64,000 bases of DNA, taken from positions 1-64,000 of the forward strand of contig JBBHKE010000621.1 of NCBI GenBank assembly GCA_037447655.1, in the 5' to 3' direction. The translations under genes were made by a program, and so were the position numbers. Positions 21,833-32,872 of the stretch are shown here, piece after piece. How positions within the stretch are numbered: position 1 is the stretch's first letter; each line of letters starts with the position of its first letter. The DNA comes from Zygnema cylindricum (taxonomy: Eukaryota > Streptophyta > Zygnematophyceae > Zygnematales > Zygnemataceae). The notes under the pieces are model-generated. The model was given only the letters and a program-made list of their open reading frames with translations. It was not told the DNA's origin and searched no databases.

Positions 21833-24496
21833 GTGGAAGCGAAAGAATCTTGCGGCCATCACCGGATTAATGCAAACTTGTTTGGTTCCGTGCATGATCA
21901 TTTCCTCACGCATAGCACCGCACACGGATGTTGGAAGGCGTTGGAATCCCAATTTGAGAGGGGAATCCAAAACAAGGGCCAATATATGTTTTCCGATTTT
22001 ATGCAATTCAAGATGAAATCCAACGAATCCTTTGACAATGCCGTGAAGAGATTCAATATGATTGTGGAGCAACTTCTTAACAATGGGAGAGTGATCACGG
22101 AGGAGGACAAAGTAACCGGATTTTTGAATGCATTACCTTATAAGTGGATCCACCTCAAGGAGATTTTACTTGCAAGGGAAAATAACACCTACGAGTTTAT
22201 TGTGAATTATTTAAAGATGGCGGAAAGTAATCGTGTTAGCTCTTCAAAGGGCTCTTTGAACACGGGATCCTTGAATGTGACCGCTCCCGAATTCGCGGAC
22301 TTACATTATTTCCGTGGAAGAGGGGGTGGAAAAGGAGGAGGTCCGAGAGGCCGTGGAAAATGGCTTGATAGGGGCGAAAATTCGAGACCTTGGTCCGCCC
22401 AGAATGATAATAGCAACGTCTTGTGTTTCCGTTGCAAACGGCCCGGTCATTTTTCGTCTTCGTGTCCGGAAAAGGAGAGAGAATGCTTCAATTGTGAGAA
22501 ACTAGGCCACACGAGCCAACAATGCTACTTTAAATTTAGTAGCGGAGGAGTAAGAGGCGGTCGCAGTTTTGGAGGTCGCGGTAGCGGACGTGATAGTGGT
22601 CGTGGTCGTGGACGCTATGGCGGCCATGGCGGCAACCATGGAAATTTTGTTGACTTGGGAAATTTTGAAGGAGACGAAGGAGGACAAACGTTCACTTGTC
22701 TCCACCTCTCTATTGATTCATTAAGTGAACCAAGTGACGAAAAGGAGTGGATAATTGACACGGGAGCGTCTCACCACGTGTGTACGGACGCTACACTTTT
22801 TGACGACATGCGTTCACTTACCGTACCAAAATTAATTACGGTCGCAAGTGGACAAACGATTACGGTTGGTAAAGTGGGTACCGTTCGATTGAATTTACCC
22901 ACGTGGGACCGTTTTGGAAATGAAACTATTTCGGAGGCACGATTATTGAACGTCTTGTTTATTCCGGACGGTTCCGTCAACTTGTTAAGCGTACGTCAAA
23001 TTCAGCGCGCCGATGGTAGCGTAGTCGCTACGGGCGATTCGGCGATTCGTATATATCGCGCCGACGGCAAATTAATCGGCGAAGGCGAAGTAACCAATTC
23101 AATGCATAGCCGACTTTTATGGAGGCGACCGAGGAAGAATGCTACTTCCACGGGCATTCTAAATCAAATCTCGGAATTAAAGGGAGATTTAACATTATGG
23201 CACCATCGGATGTGTCATACATCCAAAGGAAATTTGAGGAAAATGATAAAAACGGCATGTGTGAGAGGATTAGATCTTGCTACCGGCGAAAAAGTAAATG
23301 GGTGTGATGGATGTAGTCAAGGACGACAAATTCGGAAACCACATCCAACTAAGGATGTGAAATTTCGGGCTCAACATCCTTTGGAGCTTGTCCACGTTGA
23401 TCTATGTGGACAAATTAAGCCGGAAAGCCTTGGAGGAAATCGATTTATTATGGTCATCGTTGATGATTATTCAAGATTTTCGTGGGTTCGATTATTGAAG
23501 AGGAAATCGGATGCTCTTCAAACTTTTATTGAGTGGCATGCATTTGCCGAAAGACAATGCGAACGGAAATTGAAAGCCATTCGTTCGGATAATGGAGGCG
23601 AATTTATCGCATTCGAGAGGTATTGTAAGGAGAAAGGAATTACCCAACAATTTACTTCACCTTATTCGCCGGAATCGAATGGAGTAGCCGAAAGGAAAAA
23701 TAGGACCTTACAAGAAATGGTGAGGGCGATGGTGCATTCGGCCGGTCAAAGTATCTCATTATGGGGAGATGCCATCCTCACGGCCAATTATATTTGTAAT
23801 CGGAGACTTACTTCGGTTTTTGGTGACAAAACACCATTTGAATTACTTTATGGGCGAAAACTGGCTCTCCATCATCTCCGAATATGGGGATGTCGCGCTA
23901 CGGTGTATGTGGATCAAGTGAAAAGGAAAGGGAAATTTGCGGCGAGAAGTTGGCCCGGAAATTTCGTGGGCTATAGTACGAAAGGAAATCTTTATCGTGT
24001 ATTTGACCCGGTTCGTCGTATTGTGGAAGAATCCCGAAATGTTAATTTTCATGAAGACTTAAAATCGGTTATTGAAAAATCGGCGGAATTGAAGAAGAAT
24101 CTTGATTTTTATGAGGTAGAGGAAGTTGCCAATTTCCCGGAAGTTGAGGATTCGGATTCAGATGAGGAGGCGGAATCCATTGTCAATATCAAGAAGGGAA
24201 AATCAAATGTTGATTCACAATCGGAGAAATTGGACATTGACATTGATGTTCAGAGTAATGTGAGCCGAAATTCTAAAATGTCGACGGAAAGTCAAAAATG
24301 CTTAAGCTCAAAATCGAGTTTACCAAATGTGGACGAGGAGGAGCAAAATATGGAACAAGTTCCGGTCCTTAGACGGAGTACTCGAGAGAATAGAGGAAAG
24401 AAACCAAATCGACTTTCTTATGACAAAATTGGCGGAGAGAATTCCAATTCCCATTATCTCGTCTCCGATGCGAAGGAGACGGAATTCCTTTTATAG
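21833..24496 (+). CDS. copia-2 gag-protease-integrase polyprotein, 887 codons
   Basis: A single uninterrupted frame. UBN2-type gag occupies about residues 20-130. Two CCHC knuckles (CFRCKRPGHFSSSC, CFNCEKLGHTSQQC) lie at about 196-232, followed by a Gly/Arg-rich segment. The protease has an intact DTGASHH at about 307. The integrase zinc region (LWHHRMCHTSKGNL, then CDGCSQG) is at about 455-500. The catalytic residues are in HVDLCG (about 522), SDNGGEF (about 586) and SPESNGVAER (about 614), and an acidic Ser-rich tail follows. The first 25-30 residues are probably not original gag: a related copy at 29,097 reads KARRLWKRK in the neighbouring frame, so a frameshift near 21,880 is likely. The frame ends at TAG in a leaky context. 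The absence of decay over 2.66 kb suggests a fairly young element. Confidence 0.88.
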   Translation: MEAKESCGHHRINANLFGSVHDHFLTHSTAHGCWKALESQFERGIQNKGQYMFSDFMQFKMKSNESFDNAVKRFNMIVEQLLNNGRVITEEDKVTGFLNALPYKWIHLKEILLARENNTYEFIVNYLKMAESNRVSSSKGSLNTGSLNVTAPEFADLHYFRGRGGGKGGGPRGRGKWLDRGENSRPWSAQNDNSNVLCFRCKRPGHFSSSCPEKERECFNCEKLGHTSQQCYFKFSSGGVRGGRSFGGRGSGRDSGRGRGRYGGHGGNHGNFVDLGNFEGDEGGQTFTCLHLSIDSLSEPSDEKEWIIDTGASHHVCTDATLFDDMRSLTVPKLITVASGQTITVGKVGTVRLNLPTWDRFGNETISEARLLNVLFIPDGSVNLLSVRQIQRADGSVVATGDSAIRIYRADGKLIGEGEVTNSMHSRLLWRRPRKNATSTGILNQISELKGDLTLWHHRMCHTSKGNLRKMIKTACVRGLDLATGEKVNGCDGCSQGRQIRKPHPTKDVKFRAQHPLELVHVDLCGQIKPESLGGNRFIMVIVDDYSRFSWVRLLKRKSDALQTFIEWHAFAERQCERKLKAIRSDNGGEFIAFERYCKEKGITQQFTSPYSPESNGVAERKNRTLQEMVRAMVHSAGQSISLWGDAILTANYICNRRLTSVFGDKTPFELLYGRKLALHHLRIWGCRATVYVDQVKRKGKFAARSWPGNFVGYSTKGNLYRVFDPVRRIVEESRNVNFHEDLKSVIEKSAELKKNLDFYEVEEVANFPEVEDSDSDEEAESIVNIKKGKSNVDSQSEKLDIDIDVQSNVSRNSKMSTESQKCLSSKSSLPNVDEEEQNMEQVPVLRRSTRENRGKKPNRLSYDKIGGENSNSHYLVSDAKETEFLL

Positions 24497-24502
24497 CAAT
24501 TA
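24494..24502 (+). promoter_or_regulatory. Possible leaky stop, UAG CAA UUA
   Basis: The copia-2 frame stops at TAG followed by CAATTA. UAG-CAR-YYA is the established tobamovirus readthrough context, and the frame stays open for 69 more codons that encode the start of RT. A simple CAG-to-TAG mutation would look the same, so function is an inference. Confidence 0.4.
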
Positions 24503-24709
24503 ATGTGCGAGAATTTGACCGGCGATCCTCAATCATACGCGGAGGTGAGAAATTCGTGTGATTGGGAAACGAAGTGGAAGCCGGCATGGGAGAAGGAGTA
24601 TAAGTCAATTGTGGAAAATCGGACACTTGAGGAAGCTGCCGATATGCTTACTAAGGCGGCGACGTTTGATGTGCTTTTAAGAGGAAGACCTAAATTAGGG
24701 TTGTTGTGA
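24497..24709 (+). pseudogene. copia-2 fused remnant of RT start and RNase H end
   Basis: In frame with the upstream polyprotein after one TAG. Residues with WKPAWEKEYKSIVENRT match the N-terminal entry into copia RT. The next residues, LEEAADMLTKAATF, are the typical C-terminus after RNase H. The whole polymerase between them is missing, a clean in-frame internal deletion. Confidence 0.8.
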
Positions 24710-24730
24710 TGTAGACGATTCTTCAATGAA

Positions 24731-24739
24731 GAGGGGGAA
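24731..24739 (+). other. Polypurine tract of copia-2
   Basis: GAGGGGGAA lies immediately before the TGTTACG start of the 3' LTR. Confidence 0.85.
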
Positions 24740-25301
24740 TGTTACGATTCATTGAAAGAATCGTACGCACGCGAAAATCAGTTTGATTTCGCGAAAGAAA
24801 AACTGTACTTTCTAGAATATACCGAAAGTACAGTTACGTGTATTTAGATGAAGTTCTAGTTGTTCGCGAAATATATTTGTTGTTTTGTTTTGCGTCTAGA
24901 ATTTTCGTATGTCTAGTTTAGTACGATTGTACTTCTAGTTTTGTCCAGTACTTTTTTTTTGTTTGTCGTTTTGCAATGTTTCAGCCTTTAGTGAGAATGA
25001 GAGTATTCTAGCTTAATCTGCGGACAGGTGGTAGATTTCTAGAAGCTTATTGGCGGCGCACGCTCACAAATGTCACACCATGGTTGGTATTGTATTTAAG
25101 GGACACCATGGAATGGTGCAATCAATTAATCAAGCAAGGAATACAAGAAGGAATAGAGTTTAAGAGATAGAAGAGCAAAATTTGTAATTTCGGATTTTTT
25201 ATTAATATGAGAAATTTCCGAAATGTTTCTTCAATGTTGATTTAATGTTTTGTAATCTGAATGCTTTTGCTGCTATAAGTGTTTGTTAGTGAGCTCAGAG
25301 T
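24740..25301 (+). repeat. 3' LTR of copia-2
   Basis: The start is well defined by the purine tract and by identity to the 5' LTR. The right end is uncertain: LTR-like sequence continues past the point where the 5' copy is deleted, and integrase coding of another copia begins soon after 25,302. Confidence 0.75.
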
Positions 25302-26220
25302 ATTTTTATCGATCCTTTCATTTTTTACAATCCTACCATCTTAAAAATCTTTCTGCATCAAGTGTTAGCCTTCCTTTAGCTTTAAATGCTTGTGTAAACG
25401 ATTTTATCATTTACCATTTACACTATGGGCATTTAAATAACTCATTTTTTTTTTCCAAATCTTGTAACCAGAATCAACTCTTTTTCTTACAAAAAATTGG
25501 ATTTTTGTCATCGGTGCATTCAAAGCAAAATGCCACGTCAATCTTTCCCTATTAGACCTACCATTATCACGGAAACACTTGCTCTCATTCACGCCGACAT
25601 ATGCGGTCCCATGCGCAGACCCAGTTTTGGTTGCTCCTTGTACTATGTTTCTTTCATCGATCATGCCACCCGCTTTTCCCATGTGTACACTATTTGTCCT
25701 AAATTTGACGTTTTTGCATGTTTTCAGGAATTTAAAGCGCTTGCAAAAAAATTCACAACAAGCGCATCAAAGCTTTATGCACTATCAACGCTGGCGAGTT
25801 TATGTCTCACCAATTCTCCGCCTTCCTCGCTCACCATGGCATCTCGTACCAGTTGAGTGCACCATACACTCCTTAGCAGAACGGCGTTGTCGAAGGTACA
25901 ATCGTACTTTAGCGAAAATGGCTCGATCTATGTTGTATTTCGCAAATTTGCCTTTTTCTTTTTAGGCTGAGGCAACCATATGCGCTAACTATCTTCGTAA
26001 CTTGTGCCCGACAAGTGCTAGGCCTAACATTACCCCCATGGAAGAGTGGTCCTCTATAAAACCGGATGTCTGCCACCTTCGTACTTTCGGTTGCGAAGAG
26101 TGGAATAAAGACCTCACCCATTCTACCGGGAAATGGGGTGCTCACGCGTTTTGTGGAACGTTTGTTGGGTATGCCCTTAACTCAAAAGCCTAGCGCATTT
26201 GGTGGCCTTCGTGTTGTCGT
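25302..26220 (+). pseudogene. copia-3 integrase, broken
   Basis: The zinc region is seen as YHLHYGHLNNS (about 25,410) and FCHRCIQSKMPRQSFP (about 25,500). The core shows HADICGPM (about 25,590). The second Asp region is degraded near 25,790-25,860 and the Glu region (NGVVEG-like) near 25,880, where stops and frameshifts occur. The C-terminal part reads CHLRTFGCEEW near 26,080. Two stops (about 25,873 and 25,963) lie where the family has Gln and Trp-like codons. Confidence 0.8.
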
Positions 26221-26660
26221 GTGATCTCCACACGAGACGTTGCTTTCAACGAACCCCCCTTTTTCCAAACTCTCTCCCGTCCTCCCCTTCCCTCCCCTCT
26301 CGTTGACCTCTTTTGTTATCCCTCTCTTTGTGATTTCCCCACCCCCATCCAATCCCCACCCGACTTTTTTTCTCTCTCAATTCCACTACTTTCCCCACCT
26401 CCACTCCCCTTTGTTCATCCCACCCCTCTTATCAATGACCCCATCGTCTCTAATGATTCGTCTCCCTCCCCATCTCGGTCCTCTCACCTTACACATGTTG
26501 ACAATCCTCTCTTTTCCTCTCCTCCGTCCACTATACTCCCTCCCCCTCCCCTCCTTTCACATCCCCACCCTTTTTTATCCCCCACAAATGTCCCCCGAGA
26601 TACTTCTCGTCGATTCCCGACCAGATTTCATGGTCCTCCATCTCGCCTAATTGAGACCAT
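26221..26660 (+). other. Pro/Ser-rich linker of copia-3
   Basis: This C/T-rich stretch is open in two plus frames and encodes Pro-, Ser- and Leu-rich protein. Such variable linkers sit between integrase and RT in copia polyproteins. It is not a separate gene. Confidence 0.6.
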
Positions 26661-28303
26661 GGGTCATGCATCCCTTGCTTGCGCTTCTTCAACTGGTGCC
26701 TTTGCCTCTCTCATTTCCACTCGTCTCTCTCTCTCAAATCCGCTCTCAAATGCCCTGACTCTCACCTTTGGAAAAGTGCAGTTGACGCAAAGTTTTCCGC
26801 CCTCATATCCAACAACACTTGGAATCTTGTTCCTCTTCCTTCAGGTTGCAAAGCCATAGGTTCAAAGTGGATTTTTCGCGTTAAATAAAAAGCGGACGGA
26901 TCCATCGACAAATACAGTCTGATTAGTAGCCAAGGGATTCTCACAAATTGAAGGTGTAGATTTCACTGAAACCTATGCTCTAGTTGCTCGTCTCACTTCA
27001 ATTCGCGCTCTCCTTGTATTAGCTGCTGAATATGATTTCCATGTTCATCAAATGGAGGTAAAAAATGCTTTTTTGAAAGGTGTCCTTTCACAATATTTTT
27101 ATATGCAACAACCTGAAGGGTATGTGTCCCCTAGCTCTGAACACTTAGTTTGTCACCTCATCAAAACATTATACGGTTTGAAACAATCTCCTCTTGTTTT
27201 TAACCATACTATCGATGCCACTATGAAGAAAACAGGCTTCACTTGCATTGACGCTAACTTTAGCATCAATTCCCATGGCTTGGGTGCTTCTTTAATCATC
27301 GTTGCTATTTTTATTGATGACATCATCTTTGTTGGTCCGTCTTTTTCTGAGATTTCCACCGTTAAACTCCTTCTTCTAAGTCATTTTGACATGTGGGACC
27401 TCAGTGAACTCACATACTACCTTGGAATCAAAGTCCTTCGTAATCGCTCTACTAAGACTCTTTTCCTCTCTCAGGAAACCTTTGTCTTTGATCTTCTTGA
27501 CCGTTTTGGTATGACCGATTGCTCTTCTATCTCCACCCTGTTGGATGCCAATTCTCCTTTTGTCCCCTCCACCGACACCCTTTTCTCCCCTCCCCTCCAT
27601 GCCACTTACCGCTCCATGGTGGGCACTCTTATGTATGCCATGCAAGCCACTCGGCCAGATATTGCTACAACGGTTACAAAACTTAGTCAATTTTTCAGAT
27701 GCCTTCTCCGGATCATCTTGCGGCTCCTAAACGAGTCTTTCAGTATCTGCAAGGCACTAAATCCTTCTGCCTCACTTACTCCTCCTCTGGTTCTACTGCC
27801 CTCATCGGCTTTGCTGATTGTGATTGGGCGCAAGATAAGATTTCCCCCCGTTCTACTATTGGCTCGCCGTTCTACTACTGGCTCGTGTTTTTTCCTGGGA
27901 AATGGGCTTATCTCTTGGTCTTGCAAGAAACAACCTACCTTTTTTCCTAGGAAATGGGCTTTTCTCTTGTTTTTGCAGGAAATAACCTACCACAGCTTGC
28001 TCGAGTAATGAGGCCGAAAACATGGTTGCTTGCCATGCCGCTAAGGAAGCTGTTTGGCTTCGAACCTTTCTCACCAATCTTGGTTTTTCTCCACCTGAAC
28101 CCACTCCCATCTACTCTAATTCTCAAGTTGCCCTTGCTTTGATCAAGAATCCAGTTCACCACAAGCGCACCAAGCACATCGACAGAGAATATCACTATTC
28201 TCGTGAGCGTGTCGAGGATGGAATCCTTCAATTTCTCTGTGTGAAATCTGTGGATCAAGTTGATGACTTTCTCATCAAAGCTCTTATTCGTTCCCATTTT
28301 TAG
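26661..28303 (+). pseudogene. copia-3 reverse transcriptase and RNase H, broken
   Basis: The RT fingers read GCKAIGSKWIFRVK (about 26,850), then DFTETYALVARLTSIRALL (about 26,960) and LYGLKQSP (about 27,170). The catalytic box is FIDD (about 27,315) rather than YVDD, preceded by VAIF. TRPDIATTV marks the RNase H linker, and DCDWAQDKISPRST (about 27,820) the RNase H core. A 55-bp direct duplication at 27,896-27,990 and frameshifts disrupt RNase H. Its end resumes as HHKRTKHIDREYHY (about 28,160). Confidence 0.85.
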
Positions 28304-28352
28304 CAGCATTGTTTCTCCTCCGGCCTTCGTCCTCCACCTTCCTCCTAATTCT

Positions 28353-28476
28353 TCCAAGAGGGAGAGGAGAGGGAGAGCGAAAGGGAGAAGGAGAGGAAGA
28401 GGGAAAATAAGAGGCAGAGAGAGAGGGAAAAGAATAGGGAGATGGTGAGGGAGAGGACAGGGAGAGGGAGAGGGAT
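28353..28476. repeat. Purine-only simple sequence
   Basis: GGGAGA/GGAGAG-type runs are almost free of pyrimidines on the plus strand. A similar purine tract lies at 28,965-29,030. Confidence 0.8.
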
Positions 28477-28544
28477 TGGTGTTAAGGGTAATTTCCGGTC
28501 TTTTTCTGTACGTCCACCATATTCTCATTTCTTCCTAGGTCAAC

Positions 28545-28712
28545 CGAGACCGTATTTCACTTATTCAAGTACGATCTTGTCCACTTAGTCTTTTGTCCTA
28601 CGAGAACAAAGACCGTACTCCATTTATTTGAGTGCGGTCTCGTCCACTTTAGTCTCATTTGTCCTACGTGAACAAAACCGTACTCCACTTATTCAAGTGC
28701 GGTATTATAATT
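28545..28712. repeat. Decayed ~68-bp tandem repeat, about 2.5 units
   Basis: Each unit contains gaccgtactccatttatt, gagtgcggtct, cgtccactt, gtctcatttgtcctacg and gaacaaa. The first half of each unit (ccgta-cttattcaa-tgcgg) could form a small hairpin. Confidence 0.65.
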
Positions 28713-29096
28713 GTACTTTTTGTCTTATTCTTTTCTTTTCTTTTCGTCGGTCAACTTTGTCTAATAGATTTGGTCTTTGTGTAGCCGTCCAAATTTACTT
28801 TGTTTAGCGTAGTACAGTACTATCCACAATTATTAGCATTTTGTCACTTTTTATAAAAAGATCTCATTTCATAATAAAATTATCAAATCTTGATCACACA
28901 ATTCCAAATGCTTTGACTCTCTTTGTCTTTTATTATGGCGTCCAATAATCCTACTCTTATAAGAGGAGGGAGAGAGTGGGAGAGGGAGAGGGAATGGAGA
29001 AGATGAAGAGCGAGGTAGAGGTGAGGAGAAGTAAGATAATTGAATGGATATATAATTTTGATTAAACAAAGGAAAGTAGGTATGGAGAGGAGAAAA
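28713..29096. other. Intergenic DNA, simple sequence only
   Basis: AT-rich, with a purine tract at about 28,965-29,030. No gene is seen. Confidence 0.5.
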
Positions 29097-31050
29097 TGAC
29101 GATCGTCGATGCTAAGGCTCGGCGTTTGTGGAAGAGGAAAATTCTTGTGGCCATCATTGGACTGATGCAAAAGTGTTCATCGTCCGTGCTTGATCTCTTC
29201 CATACGTTGGAAGGCATTAGAGTCCCTATTCGAGAAGGGAATCCAAAACAAGGGGCGATGTAAATTCTCTGATTTCATGCAATTCCAAATAAAATTGAAT
29301 GAATCAATTGATGACGCATTTAAGCAGTTCAATATTATCATTGAACAACTACTTAACAATATGTGAGTGATTACGGAGGACAAGGTGACCTGATTCGTCA
29401 ATGCATTGCCAAACAAGTGGATTTATCTCAAGGAGATTTTACTCGCCAGGGAAAATAACACTTACAATTTTTTCGTGAATTACTTGAGCGTGGAGGAGAG
29501 CGACCGCGTCAAATCTTCGAAAGACTCCTCGAGCTCGAAAGCCTTAAATGTGGCCGCTATCAAATCGGCATATTAACATTACATCCTTAGAAGAAGAGGT
29601 GTAGAGGAGGAAGTCCGAGAGCCCATTAAAAATGGTAAGAGAAGAGCAAAAATTGGAGAGTACATTCCATTGAAAATGATCTCAACGACATCTCATGGTT
29701 TTGTTGCAATCGGCTCGACCATATATTTGCCTCTTGTTGAGAGAGGGACAAACAATACTTTAATTGTATATTTTTTGGCTACACAAGTCATCAATGTTGT
29801 TCTAAATATGACGGTTGAGGAGACAGAGGCATTCGTAGTGTAGTTTTGTATATCACACCCGTGGCAGTGACAGAGGTTGTGGTCATGGGTGTCATAATCA
29901 CTTCGAGCGGTTTTTTGATTCGTACATATCGAGAGGACAAAAAATGAATCATCAAAGGCGAAGTCACGAATTCAATGCAAAATCGACTTGTATAAAGGGC
30001 GCGAAATAACTCTTCTGTCATGGGCATTCTACAAATTTCAAAAAGTAAAGGGAGATTTGACTTTATGGCACCATAGGATTTGTCATACATTTGAGGGTAA
30101 TTTGAGAAGGATGATCAAAACGGCATGCGTGAGGGCCTTTAACTTTGCTATTGACAAAAAAGTTATATGGATGTAATGGTTGTAGTTATGGTCGACAAGT
30201 TCAAAAACTGCATACAACAAGAGATGCGGAATTTTGAGCTCAACGTCCATTGGAGCTCGTTTTGGTCGATCTATGTGAACATATTAAGTCGTTGAGTATT
30301 AGAGGGAATGGACACTATTGTGGTAATTGTGGATGATTATTCAAGATTTTTGTCTCAAATGAGGGACATTGTAAGGAGAAGGGAATTACCCAATCATTCA
30401 CATCGCCTTATTCTTCGAAATCTCATGGAGTAGCCAAAAGGAAGAAAAGAACTTTACAAGAAATGGTGAGGGCGATGGTTCACTCCACAGGTCATAAAAT
30501 CTCATTGTGGGAGAATGCCATCCACACGGCTAACTATTTTTCAATCAGAGAATTATTTCAGTTTTCCGTTACAAAACGCCATTTTAATTATAATTTGGAA
30601 GAAAACCGACGCTCCATCATCTCCAAACTTTAGGATGTTGAGCTACACTTCATGTGGATCAAGTGACAAGGAAAGGGAAATTTGCGGCGAAGAGTTGGCC
30701 CTGAATTTTATGTGGGCTTTACCATCTATTCGATCAGGTCTATCGGATTATAGAAAAAAAATCTTGCAATGTCAATTTTCATGAGTATCTAAATTAGGTT
30801 ATCCAGAAATCGGTTGAATCGAAGAAAAATGTTGATTTCTATAAGGATGATGATGTCGGCTATTTCTGGGACATGGAGGATTTTGATGAGGATGAAGAGT
30901 TGCAATCCAATGTAAATATCACAAAGTGGGAATTGAATGCAGATTTTGGTTCAGAAAAATTAGACATGGACATTGATGTCCAAAATAACGTGAGCGGAAT
31001 CCTAAAATGTCGACGTAAACTCAAAAAATTCAAGTTCAAGCTCGTTGTTC
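29097..31050 (+). pseudogene. Degenerate copy of the copia-2 family (copia-4)
   Basis: It is related to copia-2 at the DNA level along its length. Gag includes KARRLWKRK, KWIYLKEILLARENNTY and FVNYL (29,110-29,480). A decayed zinc-knuckle region lies at about 29,690-29,810. The integrase zinc region reads GDLTLWHHRICHTFEGNLRR (about 30,050), then HSTGHKISLWE (about 30,485), ending in the acidic tail SEKLDMDIDVQNNVS (about 30,955). Protease and much of the integrase core are deleted, and stops occur throughout. Homology ends near 31,050, inside the region matching copia-2 at about 24,330. No LTR is seen. Confidence 0.85.
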
Positions 31051-31649
31051 ACCGATTTTTCTGTTTTTGGAATCGGCTGGAATTTCGGTTTTAATCATCC
31101 TGCTGGTTCAGGTAAACAGTCCACAATTGGAGTACACTGTTTTTTTTTTAATATCTGTAAGGTTTAATAGGTCTATTGTTTACACATTTATGGATGTTGT
31201 TATGTTTTCAACCACTTATGCTTTTAAGAAAGTTCTAACTTGCATTCATGATGAATACTTTCCTCATACTAATTGCTTGAAACTATGACACTTAATTCAA
31301 ACTGTAATTTTATAAGGGGTTAAAAAAAATGCATAAAAAAACAATTGTCCGTTTAAAAATTACAGCTGCTGATTTTGTGTTAAATTCCACCACTTACATA
31401 CAAAACAAAAATAATTGAATAAAAAATGAAAGCAACTCCAAAGCTTATCAATTCAACACGTACGTCTCATCGAGACTCTAGTCTCTTAACCGTATTTAAG
31501 ATGGACCATAAGCTTCAAAAACAAATGGTAAATGGAAAGCTTTGCAAATACACACTTTAACAACAATGCGAAATCAATCATCAAAACTTAAATTAGAAAG
31601 ACCCCAAGGTAAATAGGTGAGTGTGTGAAGATTGAGAACCCACATTTTG
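31051..31649. other. AT-rich intergenic DNA, nothing recognised
   Basis: No gene, repeat structure or transposon end is evident. Confidence 0.45.
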
Positions 31650-32056
31650 GCCTATGATATTAACAACGGTAACTTTACTTTTGTTGAGATGGAACCCTAT
31701 ATATACATATGTGTGGTATCCATCCAATTATAAAAATAGATACACAACAAAGATCCATTGAAAACATAAAACAGTCCACAATTTATAAAGAATTATAAGT
31801 CGTCAACATCAAAAACCAAATTCTGGACTTCCTCAACATGTCCAATCAGAATTTGAGCTTAGCTATATTCAAATCCACTCACCAATTCTAAATCACCCTA
31901 GAACAACCTTCTTGTCTAAGCACATAATAATTAAAAAAAAATGTTCTCATACAAAAAACAACTACGTACTGTGTATTCACTATGTCACTCTGGTGTCTCT
32001 ACCTGCTGTTACCCTGCGAGTGCACCTATCATGGTGCACCGTATCAGAGCCCATAC

Positions 32057-32129
32057 TTCCCTCCCTCCCTCCCTTCCTCCCTTCCTCCCTCCCTCCCTCC
32101 CTCCCTCCTCTCCCCTCCTTCCCTCCTTT
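32057..32129. repeat. (CCCT)n-type simple repeat
   Basis: CCCT/CCTT units. The equivalent position in copy 2 (about 52,925-52,970) is also C/T-rich but shorter. Confidence 0.85.
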
Positions 32130-32872
32130 GCTGTCTTCCCCACCCCTAACACTTTACAGAAACAATCTGAAAAAACTCACGGCTAGCAAACAAAAGAAAC
32201 AACCTAATGGTTGTGTCCAACGTCCACAATAATAGCATAGGAGCCACTCAGAAAATGTGATAAAGATACACAAATGAAAATAACCAACAACATGATGTGT
32301 GTTTTACAAAACATGCAATAACACAGTGTAAGAAGAGGTTTAAATTAAAGTAGATTGTAGATTATTAATTGTACACAAAGGTCAACGTAAAGTCAAGAGT
32401 CTTTTCACAAAATTACATTAGAGTCTGGATTATTTGAAGTATAGCTATGATAAACTTCCTCAAACTTATGGCTTACTCACTACTAAATCCTCACTATTAA
32501 ACGACAACTCTTAACTAGCTGCAAGTAAACTTCAAACTTAGATGCAATTGACACAACTCATTGCAACCATTCCCAGTTTCATTGTGGTCGCGAATATGCT
32601 CACGCACTTTTCTACTCCCTAGACGTTTTCCGAGCCAATAGAAAGCTGCCACGGCAGATTTAGCTTATTGGTACTTACATACTAATAACCCTGACTCACC
32701 CACACTAAAATTGACAAAGAAAACACCCATCCGTCCACGTGTCAACAAGTTTTCAACGCAAAAATTCCACCTATTCATGTTGACTTGTTCGTCACTCCGA
32801 GAATCTCATGCGCAAAAAATCTCCAGACGGCCGTACAGAAAGGTACGATGAGATCACCAAAAGTCAAAACCT

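Larger units (their letters stand above)
21385..25301 (+). mobile_element. Ty1/copia retrotransposon with RT/RNase H deleted (copia-2)
   Basis: The LTRs start TGTTACGATTCATTG at 21,385 and 24,740. The 3' LTR is preceded by the purine tract GAGGGGGAA. Between them lies a long open gag-protease-integrase frame, then a short piece that jumps from the start of RT to the last residues of RNase H. The 5' LTR loses homology at about 21,812, so its 3' end, the primer site and the start of gag are also deleted. It must be non-autonomous. Possible target duplication ATTTT (21,380-21,384 and 25,302-25,306) is uncertain because the LTR end there is not CA. Confidence 0.9.
25302..28303 (+). mobile_element. 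Truncated copia retrotransposon body (copia-3)
   Basis: Decayed integrase, RT and RNase H of a family different from its neighbours, with no gag, protease or LTR visible. It starts next to the copia-2 LTR, so its 5' half may have been lost when that element inserted or by later deletion. It ends at a stop in TTTTAG at 28,303, followed by purine-rich simple sequence. Confidence 0.85.

Noticed and set aside
21380-25306. ATTTT as a firm target duplication of copia-2
   Set aside because: The right copy would require the LTR to end in GAGT rather than CA, and ATTTT is common in AT-rich DNA.
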